This document shows, piece by piece, positions 27,832-38,319 of a stretch of 52,981 nucleotides of DNA. The notes under the pieces are model-generated. The model had not been told where the DNA came from and searched no databases. It saw nothing but the letters and a program-made list of their open reading frames with translations. This DNA is from an uncultured Collinsella sp. (GTDB lineage Bacteria; Actinomycetota; Coriobacteriia; Coriobacteriales; Coriobacteriaceae). A program made the position numbers and the translations under genes. Within the stretch, counting starts at the first letter, position 1, and each line of letters begins with the position of its first letter. The DNA lies in the NCBI GenBank assembly GCA_900550785.1, contig URTL01000002.1, forward strand, positions 1 to 52,981, written 5' to 3'.

Positions 27832-28803
27832 TTACTGCTCGCTATTCGCAATCGCCTGGTCGATAAGCTTGTCGAGTGCTGCGCGCTGCTCGGCGGAGCT
27901 GATGGCTCCCACGATTGGATCCCCTACGATGTTGCCATTCTGATCGATGACATACGTTGTCGGGAACGAGAACAAATTTGACGTAAACTTACCGGCCTCG
28001 CTATCCGACTTGAACCAGATGTTCTTATATGTCACGCCCTTCTTGCTCAGCACGTCCTTGGCATCTGCAATCTCGCCCTTGTTGCCATCGAGCGTAAAGG
28101 AATTGACGCCCACGACCTGGCCGCCCTTCTTGGCAAGCTCCTGATTCAGGTCCTCAAGGTCGCTCAACTCACCCACGCACGGTTTGCAAGTGGTGAACCA
28201 GAAGTTCATGACGGTGACCTTGTTCTTAGAGAACAGCTCGTCGCTGTTCACGTCGTTGCCATCCAGGTCCTTGCCCGTAAAGCTGGGGAACTTCGTCGCC
28301 TCGCTCGAAGCATTGGCACCAGCCGTCATGCCAGCGGCCGAAGCGTCGACGCTCTCGCCTGCACTCGGCGTGCTTCCACAGCCGGGGAACTCCTTCTCCA
28401 GGCTCTCGAGCTTGTCCTCGATCTCCTTGATCTGCTGTGCACCGGCCTTGAGTGTCTTAAGCTCATCCGCCGTGAACTCATCCTTGGCGCCGTCGATGGT
28501 CTTGAGCAGGAAATCGCCGTAATTGCTGCCGTCCTCAATCATTGCCGAGTCTTTATTTGCCGCATTGAATACCTTTTCCCACAGCGCGTTATCACTCGAA
28601 AAGATCTCGTTCTCCTTCTGCATGAGCTTCGCATACAGCTCGGCGGCCTCGTCGGCATTGGCCGGCTTCTGCGCAGTGAGTTCTGCGATCTTAGGATCGG
28701 AGCTCGCAGATTCGCTCACATTGCCACCGGGCGCCGAACATGCCACAAGGCACAAGGCCAATACCGGCACCATAAACAGGGCCGCAATCTTAGAAAGCTT
28801 CAT
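27832..28803 (-). CDS. TlpA-like thioredoxin-fold lipoprotein (redoxin family)
   Basis: 323 aa. Signal peptide with lipobox (LCLVAC, Cys near residue 22), a helical low-complexity middle (residues 40-150), and a C-terminal AhpC/TSA-thioredoxin-like domain with the redox-active CKPC motif (MNFWFTTCKPCVGEL). Late motifs (FPTTYVIDQNGNIVG) fit TlpA/ResA. It is anchored outside the membrane and reduces or oxidises protein thiols. The ATG at 28803 is preferred to one two codons upstream because GGAGG then has normal spacing. It is cotranscribed with the polyferredoxin upstream, which could feed it electrons (inference). Confidence 0.9.
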   Translation of the reverse strand: MKLSKIAALFMVPVLALCLVACSAPGGNVSESASSDPKIAELTAQKPANADEAAELYAKLMQKENEIFSSDNALWEKVFNAANKDSAMIEDGSNYGDFLLKTIDGAKDEFTADELKTLKAGAQQIKEIEDKLESLEKEFPGCGSTPSAGESVDASAAGMTAGANASSEATKFPSFTGKDLDGNDVNSDELFSKNKVTVMNFWFTTCKPCVGELSDLEDLNQELAKKGGQVVGVNSFTLDGNKGEIADAKDVLSKKGVTYKNIWFKSDSEAGKFTSNLFSFPTTYVIDQNGNIVGDPIVGAISSAEQRAALDKLIDQAIANSEQ

Positions 28804-28832
28804 AGTCATTCCTCCGTTTTGTCGAAGCTTGT

Positions 28833-29735
28833 TTACTTTTTATCGGCGGTCAAGGGAAGCTTTTCCGCCGACACATCCAGGCCATAGCGATAGCTGATGG
28901 CATCGACAGGACAGGCCCCGATGCACTTTCCGCACCGGATACATTCGGCATGATTGGGCGCGCGGACCACATCAACGTCCATCTGACAAACCCTTGAACA
29001 CTTGCCGCACGAGACACATTTGCATGCGTCAACCCGAATCCCCAGTAGGGACACCCTATTCATGAGCGCATAGAATGCGCCAAGTGGACAAATCCATTTG
29101 CAGAAGGGGCGATAGAACAAAACGCTCAGCACTACCACGGCAATGAGAACGGCAAGTTTCCAGGTAAAGAGCTGCCCCAGCGCAGATCGAATGCCGGCGT
29201 TGGCAATGGCCAGCGGAATGGCGCCCTCGAGCACACCCTGTGGACAGATGTACTTACAAAAGAACGGGTCGCCCATGCCCACGTCGTTAACCACCAAGAC
29301 GGGCAGCAGCACCACGGCAAACAGCAGCACGACGTACTTGATGTACGTGAGCGGCTTGAGCTTTTTCGTGGAGAACTTTTTGCCGGGAATCTTATGAAGC
29401 AGCTCCTGCAGCCAGCCAAACGGGCACAGAAAGCCGCATACAAAGCGTCCCAGCAGCACGCCGAGCAAAATGAGCGTACCGGTAACATAGTAAGAAAAGT
29501 TGAACTTGGATGAACCTACCACCGACTGGAACGACCCGATGGGGCACGCACCCGATGCCGCGGGGCACGAATAGCAATTAAGTCCAGGTACGCAGACTGT
29601 TTTTCCCGCGCCCTGATAGATGCCGCCTTTGGCAAAGTTTGGCAGGTGAATGTTGGTGACCAGCGTCGCCGCCGCCTGAATGAATCCGCGAAATCGGGCC
29701 AAAACATGCGACGCAGTGTTTTCTCTTTTATCCAA
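28833..29735 (-). CDS. Membrane-bound 4Fe-4S polyferredoxin (NapH/CcoG-like)
   Basis: About 300 aa with four or five TM helices. CxxxCP-type motifs (CGFLCPFG, CKYICPQG, CKWICPLG) alternate with membrane segments, and two C-terminal 4Fe-4S ferredoxin motifs follow (CVSCGKCSRVC, CIRCGKCIGACPVDA). An extracytoplasmic Cys cluster (CYSCPAASGACP) sits near residue 50. The TTG at 29735 overlaps the stop of the small CxxC gene upstream by a few bases. A start further upstream is open but not family-like; the true start is uncertain. Probably transfers electrons across the membrane to the TlpA-like lipoprotein. Confidence 0.82.
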   Translation of the reverse strand: MDKRENTASHVLARFRGFIQAAATLVTNIHLPNFAKGGIYQGAGKTVCVPGLNCYSCPAASGACPIGSFQSVVGSSKFNFSYYVTGTLILLGVLLGRFVCGFLCPFGWLQELLHKIPGKKFSTKKLKPLTYIKYVVLLFAVVLLPVLVVNDVGMGDPFFCKYICPQGVLEGAIPLAIANAGIRSALGQLFTWKLAVLIAVVVLSVLFYRPFCKWICPLGAFYALMNRVSLLGIRVDACKCVSCGKCSRVCQMDVDVVRAPNHAECIRCGKCIGACPVDAISYRYGLDVSAEKLPLTADKK

Positions 29736-29874
29736 TTCCGATACACTCCAAGCACAGCCTAATCGCTTTGGCCAGCACGGCATCCGCCTCGCCACGCATA
29801 ACACCAAAGCACACCATGGCAATTCCGACGATCAACAAAGCGACCTGTACCACGGGCTTTACCGCTTTGAACAA
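29728..29874 (-). CDS. Small CxxC-motif membrane protein (CD1871A-like)
   Basis: 48 aa. TTG start preceded by AAAGGAG with an 8-base spacer. One hydrophobic helix (residues 7-24, VVQVALLIVGIAMVCFG) is followed by a basic/acidic stretch and the C-terminal motif RLCLECIGIG. This matches the short CD1871A-type protein that in clostridia precedes a 4Fe-4S protein and a redoxin, exactly the neighbours here. The end overlaps the polyferredoxin start, implying translational coupling. It likely belongs to the same thiol-electron module; the precise role is unknown. Confidence 0.78.
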   Translation of the reverse strand: MFKAVKPVVQVALLIVGIAMVCFGVMRGEADAVLAKAIRLCLECIGIG

Positions 29875-29964
29875 CCTGACCACTCCTTTCGTTACGCGAC
29901 CATTGGACCATATCGACTATAAAATCCGTGTTAAGCGCGATTTGGAATGTGCAAGGAGACTGTT

Positions 29965-30639
29965 ATGCGTATTTTGATCGTCGAAGACGAGCGAGCGCTG
30001 TGCGATGCAATCGCGCGCAGCTTGCGAAACTTGGCGTACAGCGTCGACTGCTGCCACGACGGACAGGAGGCGCTCGACCTGCTGGGCGTCGAAGTCTTTG
30101 ACCTCGTGGTACTCGACCTCAACCTTCCCCGTATCGATGGCATGACCGTGCTCAGGGAACTTAGGAAAACCGACTGCGAGACCAAGGTACTGATTCTGTC
30201 CGCACGCGGCGAGGTCGCCGACAAGGTCGCCGGACTCGATGCCGGCGCCAACGATTACCTTACCAAGCCGTTTCATCTTGACGAGCTTGCGGCAAGGATC
30301 CGCAGCCTTACCCTCAGGCGCTTCGCACAAAGCGACATAGTATTAACCTGCAGAAAGCTCAGCTTTGACACCAAGGCGCGCATCGCTTCCGTGGACAGTG
30401 AAGCTCTATCTCTTACACGCAAGGAAACGGGAATCTTGGAATACCTGATGCTTAATCAGGGGCGACCGGTAAGCCAAGAGGAGCTTATCGAGCACGTTTG
30501 GGATAGCAGCGTGAACAGCTTTAGCAACGCAACCCGCGTTCATATCTCGTCACTCCGCAAAAAGCTACGCAGCGCTTTGGGATACGACCCGATTCGCAAT
30601 CGGATTGGAGAGGGCTACGTTATGGAGGATAGCGAATGA
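29965..30639 (+). CDS. OmpR/PhoB family response regulator
   Basis: 224 aa. Receiver domain (residues 1-115; phospho-acceptor Asp within VVLDLNLPRIDG, Lys in LTKPFHLDEL) and a winged-helix Trans_reg_C domain (about 130-222, ending VHISSLRKKLRS). The ATG at 29965 has AAGGAG upstream. It is divergent from the CxxC/polyferredoxin/TlpA operon, which it may control, and overlaps its histidine kinase by four bases. Confidence 0.95.
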   Translation: MRILIVEDERALCDAIARSLRNLAYSVDCCHDGQEALDLLGVEVFDLVVLDLNLPRIDGMTVLRELRKTDCETKVLILSARGEVADKVAGLDAGANDYLTKPFHLDELAARIRSLTLRRFAQSDIVLTCRKLSFDTKARIASVDSEALSLTRKETGILEYLMLNQGRPVSQEELIEHVWDSSVNSFSNATRVHISSLRKKLRSALGYDPIRNRIGEGYVMEDSE

Positions 30640-31787
30640 AAAGGCTTTCGCTGCAATGGCGCATAACGATTACGACGGCACTGCTCACGTGTGCGGCATG
30701 CGTGCTGACGAACTGCCTGGTCGGCTATACGGGCATGCGCTACATGGATGCCATCGGCAGTAACATCTCGGCCTTTAACGCAACCGGCGAAAATTCGCCC
30801 CAGGCGTTCGACCCAACGAAAGCGACCCCCGATGACGAGGTCACGATCGTCGTAAACGACGCACAGGAGTCTTTTGGCACGACAGCCTGGTACATCACGG
30901 CTGGAGTAACACTCCTTGGCGGCGCGCTGGCATACTTTGTGAGCGGCCGTGCACTCAAACCGCTACGGGCTTTTGCGGCCCAGGTCGAGCGTGTGCAGCC
31001 TGACAACCTAAGCGAAATCAGGCTCAGTGAAGATGTGCCCATCGAGCTACAACGATGCAGCGCCTCTTTCAACGACATGATCGCCCGTCTTGGCGAAGGG
31101 TTCTCTGCACAGCGTCAGTTTACCGGCAACGCCGCACACGAGCTGCGCACCCCGCTCGCCCTTATGCAAGCACAGATTGAACTATTCATCTCCGAGCACT
31201 CCGGTTTGCAACCCGAAACGGCCGAGCTGCTCGGCCTGCTACAAGAACAAACCGAGCGCATGTCTCGAATGGCCAAGGTATTGCTCGAGATGAGTGAGCT
31301 CCGCAGTGTTCCTTGCGAGGACGATGTGGAACTTGGTCCCTTGTCCGAAGAGGTCCTCACCGACCTTGCACCACTTGCCGAAAATAAGGGCATAGCCCTC
31401 AATTGTGCTGGAGACGCTCTAGTAATCGGGAGCGACACGCTCCTCTATCGGCTGGTGTTTAACCTGGCCGAAAACGCTATCCGCTATAGCCGCACCGACT
31501 CGAGCGTTACCGTCTCCATCTGCGACAACGACAGCCACGTGTTCCTGCGAGTCGAGGACCAGGGCCCGGGAATACCCAAGCAGTACCGTGAAAGCATCTT
31601 CCAACCGTTCTTTCGTCTAGACAAATCCCGCAGCAGGGCATACGGCGGCGCAGGACTCGGACTAGCGCTCGTTTGGGAGATTGCAGCTCTTCACGGTGGC
31701 ACAGTGGAGGTCGAAACAAGTTCCGAGAACGGGACCACCATGCTCGTAAGCCTTCCAAAACGATCCGCAGCGTCAACCGAGCAGTAA
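30636..31787 (+). CDS. Sensor histidine kinase (HAMP-HisKA-HATPase)
   Basis: 383 aa. Two TM helices (about residues 9-31 and 87-108) flank a short extracytoplasmic loop, then HAMP (about 110-162), HisKA with AAHELRTPLALMQ, and HATPase (NLAENAIRYS, DQGPGIP, GGAGLGLALV). Its start overlaps the response regulator stop (ATGA at 30636). It is the cognate partner; the signal is unknown, possibly the redox state of the adjacent membrane thiol module (inference). Confidence 0.94.
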   Translation: MKRLSLQWRITITTALLTCAACVLTNCLVGYTGMRYMDAIGSNISAFNATGENSPQAFDPTKATPDDEVTIVVNDAQESFGTTAWYITAGVTLLGGALAYFVSGRALKPLRAFAAQVERVQPDNLSEIRLSEDVPIELQRCSASFNDMIARLGEGFSAQRQFTGNAAHELRTPLALMQAQIELFISEHSGLQPETAELLGLLQEQTERMSRMAKVLLEMSELRSVPCEDDVELGPLSEEVLTDLAPLAENKGIALNCAGDALVIGSDTLLYRLVFNLAENAIRYSRTDSSVTVSICDNDSHVFLRVEDQGPGIPKQYRESIFQPFFRLDKSRSRAYGGAGLGLALVWEIAALHGGTVEVETSSENGTTMLVSLPKRSAASTEQ

Positions 31788-31855
31788 AACGAAAGGGGTC
31801 CCGAGCAACAGGAGTACAATTGCTGCTATTGTTGCCAGCTGTTGGGAGATGGAAG

Positions 31856-32860
31856 ATGGACTGCGATGGCTACCCATGCGTTCCCATGCCGTTGATGTGC
31901 ACTGCCTTTGTGCCGGGGCAGATTGACGCTGCGGTTGCAGGCATTTCCGACCCCGATTCACGCACCATCGCCACGGCAGAAGCGCTGTACTTTCGCGGAC
32001 AGGCCGCCCTCGCTGCCAAGACGGCGCGCCCCTATCTTGACGCCACCGATTCCGCACTGCGCTATTCCGCATGCTTTATCTGCGGATACGCCAGCCTGTC
32101 GCTCAACCGTATCGCCGACGCCCGCCGGTGCTTTGCTGGCATCCTCGATACGCCGGCCAACGAGGAATCGCCCGCCATCCACGCCACGCATATCCTGTTC
32201 TCCTCGGCCGCAAGCGTCCTGCTGCACTTGCCTTCCCCGTATTCTGCCGAAGAGTTTTATCCGCTTGCGGCGCATCTGCCCGAAGGCCTGCGCCTGTTCG
32301 CCAGCTACGTGATGGCGCATGCCCTGTACCTGCGCGGCGAATATGGCCGCAGTCTGGGCATGGCGGAAAACGCCCTGATCATGAAACAGGGGAGCTATCC
32401 GATCTCGGAACTGTTCCTGCACCTGGCAGCTTCCATGGCATGCATGAGTCTCAAAGACGTCGACGCCGCAAAAACGCACTTCGGAGCCGCTTGGAACATT
32501 GCGCGCCCCGACGGCCTTATCGAGCTCATTGGCGAGCACCACGGCCTTTTGCAGGGACTCATCGAGGCATGCCTAAAATCGCAATACCCTGACGATTTCG
32601 CACGTATCATCGAGATTACGTATCGATTCAGCTACGGCTGGCGGCGCATCCACAACCCCGATTCGGGCGAGGACGTTGCCGACGATTTAACGACCACGGA
32701 GTTCACCATGGCCATGCTCGCCTGCCGCGGATGGACCAACGCCGAAATCGCACGCCACATGGGCGTGTCGCCAGGTACCATTAAAAATCGACTGTCCAAC
32801 GTGTATGCAAAGCTTGGCATCGGCACGCGCACCGAACTGGTCGCGCATATGCTGCGTTAG
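31856..32860 (+). CDS. LuxR-type HTH transcriptional regulator
   Basis: 334 aa. A helical N-terminal region rich in short repeats (about residues 20-240, ALYLRGEYGRSLGMAENAL resembles a tetratricopeptide-like unit) leads to a C-terminal LuxR/FixJ HTH (about 275-330: LACRGWTNAEIARHMGVSPG, then VYAKLGIGTRTELVAHML). The ATG at 31856 follows GGGAG with seven bases between; open frame upstream overlaps the kinase. It lies in the same orientation just before the large surface-protein gene, which it may regulate. Confidence 0.85.
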   Translation: MDCDGYPCVPMPLMCTAFVPGQIDAAVAGISDPDSRTIATAEALYFRGQAALAAKTARPYLDATDSALRYSACFICGYASLSLNRIADARRCFAGILDTPANEESPAIHATHILFSSAASVLLHLPSPYSAEEFYPLAAHLPEGLRLFASYVMAHALYLRGEYGRSLGMAENALIMKQGSYPISELFLHLAASMACMSLKDVDAAKTHFGAAWNIARPDGLIELIGEHHGLLQGLIEACLKSQYPDDFARIIEITYRFSYGWRRIHNPDSGEDVADDLTTTEFTMAMLACRGWTNAEIARHMGVSPGTIKNRLSNVYAKLGIGTRTELVAHMLR

Positions 32861-33016
32861 CGGCCAGACTGCCTAGCGCGGCACGTGCGCCCCGGAGCCC
32901 CGGCGCTTCGCTCGCTCAAATTGGACATTTTGGCCCTCGGACGGCACTACCGTGACAGGATGCCTTCTCGCAAAATTGGATTATTTCCACCGATACCTGC
33001 GGGATGGGAGCCAAAG

Positions 33017-36000
33017 ATGCTTGATCGCCGTTCGTTACTTGTTGCCGGAGCGTCCTCGCTGGCGAGCATTATGTTGCCGCGCGTGCCGGGAAGCGCAAAC
33101 GCCTTCATATTGCCGTTCGCCCCCGCCGAGGCATACGCCGACGAAGATGATCCCTTCAAGGTCTTGGTGCTCTCGCGCACCATGTTTGGTGTGGTCGTGG
33201 TCGACGTCGCCAACAAGAATACGCCCATCACGGGTGCCCAGGTCACGCTCATATCGCGCTATGCCGCAGGCAAGCAGCTCACCGCCACGACCGATGACGA
33301 AGGCACGGCCATCTTTGAGGTCGCCCCTCTTTCAGAAGGCTACGTGGACGAGGCAACGCTTCTCGACGCGTACGACTTTAACGGCGGCATCTCCATTAGC
33401 ATGGCAGGCTACCGCGATGTCGAGATTCCCCTTGCGCGTATCCAGGGCGGCGCCGCTATTACCGCACCCACACGTCCGCTCTCCGATGGCGAGCCGTACT
33501 TTCGACAGCTCACGTTCGACGAATGGGACATCCAGTACGCCGACGCCACGTTTATGGCAATGCCAGCGGACGAAGCAGCAAACGACCAGCCCGACACGCA
33601 CGCTTTTACCGTGCAGGCTCATCTGCCGCAGGGCGGGCAGGCAACGTTGCATATCAATAAAGTGATGCCCGCTGCGGGCAGCTCACCCGAAACCGTCACA
33701 CAGATCGGCCAGATCAAGGCCAGTGCATCGGGTGCGAATAATCTGGCAACGTTCACACTCGAAGACAAGCTCCTCGATGCGGCATCGGGCCTTCTGGAAG
33801 AAGGGTGCAAGCTGCGCTTTGTCCTCGACTATCAGGGCAAAACCTACACGCTCTCCTCCCCCATGGCCGTTGTCACCGCGCCGGCCGCAAAGGCGGAATC
33901 AGGCTCGACCACCATCATTCCCACCACCATGGACCAGGAGATCACTCCGTTTGATTTCCCCGCATCGTTTCCCGGCATCGGTGGTAATAAGTTCACGTGT
34001 TGGATGCCCACATTTCCAATCCTCTTCGATTTCTCGTTTGCTGGATACGTGCTGTTTGGCGGAGGATACAAACCAGCCAGCTATATGAACGATTCGGGCA
34101 ACCCTGATCCGGAATACTGGAAGAAATCGCCGCGCGAGTCGGGCGCCAAGCAGGCAAACCGCTACCTCGACGAGATGGAGGGGAAGTGGAATCAGTACAA
34201 GAGGATGAGTGCCGGTTCGGGCACCGATCCAAGAAACACCAAGCTCCTTCGCCACCATTGCACGCCGCTGTTCACGATGGATATCGCCACACAGCTGTAC
34301 GGCTCGCTCGCCTACGATTGGGTGGGCAAAACCTGAGGTAACAACAACGACCCCGCATACGGCAATATTAAGGCCCTCTTCCAGGTAAGAACCGACCTCA
34401 ATTGGACCGAGCAGTTTACCCTAGGACCGGTGCCGTTTTTCCTAAACGTCAATCCCTGGGTGCTGGCAAAACTGGCGCTCGCCGTGGGTGCCCACACGCA
34501 CGGCAGCGGCGCGGCGTTTTTTAAAAACATTTCGCTCGACTATTCAAACACGTCGGGCTCGTTCACCATCCAGATCGGGCTTGCCGTCACCTTTGGCGCC
34601 GGCGTTGCAGGCGTCGCTTCGTCTGCCGTGCGCGGCGCCGCATCCCTCACGCTGTTCATTGGGTACGAGAAGGCAGATGGACACCAGCTTCCGCGACTGC
34701 GCGTAGGTGCAGACGTCGATGTCGATGTGATACTCCAATTCGTAATGTTCAAGTGGACCACCAAGGCTTGGTCGGGGTCGTGGCCCACACTCATCGATTC
34801 GTGGAATATGTCGGTGAACAATGGCGACCAGTATGTGCTCCAGCGCTCTGAGCTCGCATTGGGTGGAGATACGCCTTATACGCTGGATGCCTGCTTCGGC
34901 TCGGCCGGCAACATTGAGGCGGGCGGCGTGCCGCAATTTATCGCATCGGCCACCATCGTCACCAACGCCGAACTGCTCGCACGCGCCGAGGTTAAGGCCA
35001 CTGCCGTAAACGCCGCGCCTGTCGTGCGCGATTGGGATCAAGCGGTCACGCGCATTGAGCTCGAGGCGGATGCAGAAAGCGACGACACGGGACAGATCGA
35101 GCATTTCGTCCACGTGCTGATGGAGAACGACGAAAACGCCGCGCCGATGTATGAGTACACCTACATCGGTCAGGCAACGAACACCGCTGCCGACCCGAAC
35201 GCCGATTCTGCCGGCGTGTCGGAGGACGAGCGTGGCGGCATCAAGCCCTCGAGCGACAACGTGCTGTTTGCTGGCGTGCTCAGCGAAGCCCACATGAAGC
35301 TGGCAATGATTGCCGGCGTAGAATGCCTGTTCCGTATCGCCTCGGTGCGCTACGGCGACAATGGTCGCTCGCGCCTGGTGGTACACACAAAGGCAAACGG
35401 AACGTGGTCCGCTCCCACGCCTGTGGACTTTCCCCTTGGGTTTGGCGAGGGCGACGTGGAGCGCGACAGCATATACGATTACGACTTCGACGTAGTGGAA
35501 TATACGGACGGAAGAGGAAACCAGGACGCCTACGTGCTGCTGGTCTCGGGCGAGCGCCCCGCCGGCGACGACACCCTTTTCGATATGGCAAGCACAGCCG
35601 GCATACTGTCCGTTGTGCGCCTGCGCATAAGCAACGACGGAGTTCGCGTGGTATCGCACACGTCGTGGCGCAGCATCTCGCGCGGCCGCCTTCAGGAGGA
35701 TGGCTACCATTGCCTGCAGTGCCCACGCATCACGGTGGGCAAGACACTTGTCGACGGGCGCCTGTCGGGCGCCTACCTCCACCGCCGCGGAACCACCGCA
35801 GAAAAGACGCTCGGCAGCGAGGCCGAGGTTGCGCTGGAGTGCTTTACCCTGTGGTCGGACGTTTCGGGCGACAGTCTCACGTTCCGTCAGGTCCTCCGCT
35901 TTCCGCAGGCACCGTCGAGCATCGAGCTCGGCGCGCCCGAGAATATCAACGGCAAAATGGTGGTGCCCATTGCATACGAGACCGCAGGCGGTTGTGGCTG

Positions 36001-37384
36001 TGCATCGTACGCCGTGATCGGCCAGTCCATTGCGAGCTGGGGCGTTATGTCGCCAGATGCCACAGTACCCCACGCGGTGCCGTGGCCGCAGCACACGGGC
36101 TTTTTGGCTACCGTCAACGAGCAACTGCAGCATATTACTTGGACGCGAGGCGCATCGGCATTTGCAACGCAGCCCGTGGGTGCCGCAGGCTGTGGCCCGG
36201 CATCGTTTAGCGTAAGCAACAACGGCAGGTGCGTGCTCTATGTAGAGAACACCGATGGCAAGGTGGGGCAAACCTACGACGAAGAAGGCAACCCGGTAGC
36301 AGTGATGGGCAAGCACTTCCGCATCTTCGCCAGCACCTTGGCAGGCGATCTGTTTACGGAGCCGTTCGTGATGTGCGAGCTGGACCATCCCGTCGATCAG
36401 ATAACGACTTTTTTGACGTCGGGAGGCATGCTCTACGCACTCGCCACGCACATTGTAAGCGCGGAGAAGAGCGAGGCAGAGCTGCACGGCATCGAAGTAC
36501 CCTTGGTGGCGTGTGCCACTCCGACGGGCGCGGTCGCCACCTCGGGCGCAGTGGTGCCCGGAGCAGCAGGCGAATCCTTCATGGTCACGGTACGAAACGA
36601 CGGCAACACCTTGCTGACCGCCGGAACGATCGATCTGTACCGAGAGGGTTTCAACCAGCCGTTCTCCAGCGCATCCATCGGATTCGGAGCGAACGCACGC
36701 ACGGCATCGATCTACGATCCGGAGCTTGCCGAGGACGCTTCGGCCAACGACATGGCACACGTGAAGTACGCGCTCGAGACGCTGGACACACGTTTTGCAA
36801 CGCACCCGCTGGTTGCCGACAATGGAAACGCCGTGCTGGCACCGGGCTGCACGGCACAATTCCGCATGAGCTTTGCCATCCCGGAGAGCTGGGGCGACGA
36901 GGTGGGCAAACGCGTCACGCTGTATGCGAAGGCGCGTGACCTGGTGGCACTCGATCCCGTAACGCTCGAGGAAATTCGACCGGGCGCAAACTCGGCGCTG
37001 GGTGCTGTACTGCATGAGCTCCACGTGCCCGACGCGGCATGCGAACGCTCAGAAGTTCAGGTCGGCGTATGCGACAGCGCGGACGCCACAGGGCTTCACG
37101 ACGCCCCGATGACGGCGGACGGCGATGGTGGCTCAAGTGGCGGCGGTACTGACGAGGGCGGCGGCTCCGGCGGAAGCAGCTCCGGCAGTGGCAAGGACCA
37201 CAGCAATAACAAGCGCTCCGGAAAAGCGGGCGCGCTTGCGGGCACGGGCGATGCCAACGTTCCCCTCACGGCAGCCGCTGCAGCACTCGCCGCGGCAGGC
37301 GCCGGCCTCGTCGCCTACAGTGCCCGCCGCACGGCGCTCGAGATCGACACCGCCAATGAGGCCAATTCGGATAGGCCTCGCTAG
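33017..37384 (+). pseudogene. Large secreted, wall-anchored protein gene interrupted by an in-frame TGA
   Basis: Reading begins with the ATG at 33017 (after GGGAG). A signal peptide with twin Arg (LDRRSLLVAGASS) ends near residue 50. A carboxypeptidase-regulatory or CNA-B-like beta domain follows (about 55-120). TGA at 34334-34336 (codon 440) ends the frame, but the same frame continues without a frameshift from 34337 to the stop at 37384 (about 1,015 further codons). The downstream part has a CARDB-like segment (FMVTVRNDGNTLL), a Gly/Ser-rich spacer, and a C-terminal sorting signal LAGTGD, hydrophobic helix and basic tail. The downstream part has no signal peptide of its own. Either a recent nonsense mutation, readthrough, or an assembly error; no selenocysteine element was recognised. 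Confidence 0.85.
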
Positions 37385-37432
37385 CTCCTAGTTACTTTTG
37401 TGAGAGACGTCGACTCGGCTCATCGAACATCA

Positions 37433-37468
37433 AATGGGCTGGTTCTGGATACCCAGAGCCAGCCCATT
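37433..37468. terminator. Bidirectional terminator after the surface-protein gene
   Basis: 16-bp stem (37433-37448 with 37453-37468, one G-U position) with a 4-base loop. It lies between the surface-protein gene and the convergent DUF6773 gene. Confidence 0.75.
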
Positions 37469-37473
37469 ACGCA

Positions 37474-38058
37474 TTAGATATCGTCAGAGGAGTCGAGTTC
37501 TGCCTCGAGCTTGGCACGGCGTCTTTTCGCCGTGAAAAACGTTGCGCACAGGCCAGCAAACGTGGCCGCGAAAATCGTCGCACCGCAGAACACGCCCGTG
37601 GCCAGGTTCGCCAACCAAAAGACGCTTTCGAGCGGTACGATCTGCGCCTCAGCGATACAGCGCATTGCGGCAATAACAAGCGCGAACGCGGCGCCGCTAA
37701 GACCGCTGAGAAGTAGGAAATATCCAACAGGAAGATGCTCGGTTTGCCCAAAACGATTGGTATCGACATAGCCCTTCCGCGTTTGCAGTCCTGCGCAAAT
37801 CAACATCACGAGAACGAGCCACAAATACATGGCTGCCTCGAACGGCGTTGCAAAACCATGCGGCATTTCACTGGCGTCGCTGTGAACCCACGCAACCTGT
37901 CGAGCTATAAACTGGTAGAAAAATATCATCAACATGCCAAACGAAAGCAGCACGAAACCAATCTTGTAGATCTTCGCGCTCTCAGCCTCCAGGCGCTCAT
38001 CCTTTGGGCCGGCATATTCACGCCACTTTTGCACGAGTTTTAAATCTTCAAATTTCAT
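37474..38058 (-). CDS. DUF6773-like membrane protein
   Basis: 194 aa with four predicted TM helices (about residues 33-52, 75-95, 110-132 and 145-170) and charged termini, closely resembling proteins classed as DUF6773. No enzymatic motif is visible. It is cotranscribed with a small XRE regulator whose stop lies 9 bp upstream, a common pairing for small membrane proteins with an XRE repressor. Confidence 0.7.
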   Translation of the reverse strand: MKFEDLKLVQKWREYAGPKDERLEAESAKIYKIGFVLLSFGMLMIFFYQFIARQVAWVHSDASEMPHGFATPFEAAMYLWLVLVMLICAGLQTRKGYVDTNRFGQTEHLPVGYFLLLSGLSGAAFALVIAAMRCIAEAQIVPLESVFWLANLATGVFCGATIFAATFAGLCATFFTAKRRRAKLEAELDSSDDI

Positions 38059-38067
38059 AGCGAACTC

Positions 38068-38298
38068 CTAAAGAGCGTTAGGGTCGACGTCGATCCCGTC
38101 TTCCCAAAACAGATCGTTCAACGTAACGCGTAGCGCTTTGCAGATCGCCACGCACAAATTGAGCGTGGGGTTGTAGCCGCCCGCCTCGATCAGGCCGATG
38201 GTCTGGCGCGTAACGCCCACGGCCTCGGCCAAGTCAGCTTGCGAAAGGCCAACCGCCGCGCGCGCCGCCTTCATGCGTAGGTTCTTTTTGCCCGGCAT
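38068..38298 (-). CDS. Small XRE family transcriptional regulator
   Basis: 76 aa, almost entirely an HTH_3 domain (residues 9-62, LSQADLAEAVGVTRQTIGLI), ending in the FWEDG tail common to this group. The ATG at 38298 follows CGAAAGGAAATCC. First gene of an operon with the DUF6773 protein. Its promoter (38347-38375) is bracketed by GACAGA-type repeats, suggesting autoregulation. Confidence 0.9.
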   Translation of the reverse strand: MPGKKNLRMKAARAAVGLSQADLAEAVGVTRQTIGLIEAGGYNPTLNLCVAICKALRVTLNDLFWEDGIDVDPNAL

Positions 38299-38319
38299 GG
38301 ATTTCCTTTCGTAGTAATG

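Noticed and set aside
34334..34336. Selenocysteine codon in the surface-protein gene
   Set aside because: No stem-loop of the bacterial SECIS type was recognised just downstream, and no selenoprotein family is known that resembles this protein; a nonsense mutation is simpler.
34544..37024. Minus-strand open frame of 826 codons opposite the surface-protein gene
   Set aside because: Shadow frame with Arg/His/Cys-rich composition; the plus-strand frame has secretion and anchor signals that explain the sequence.
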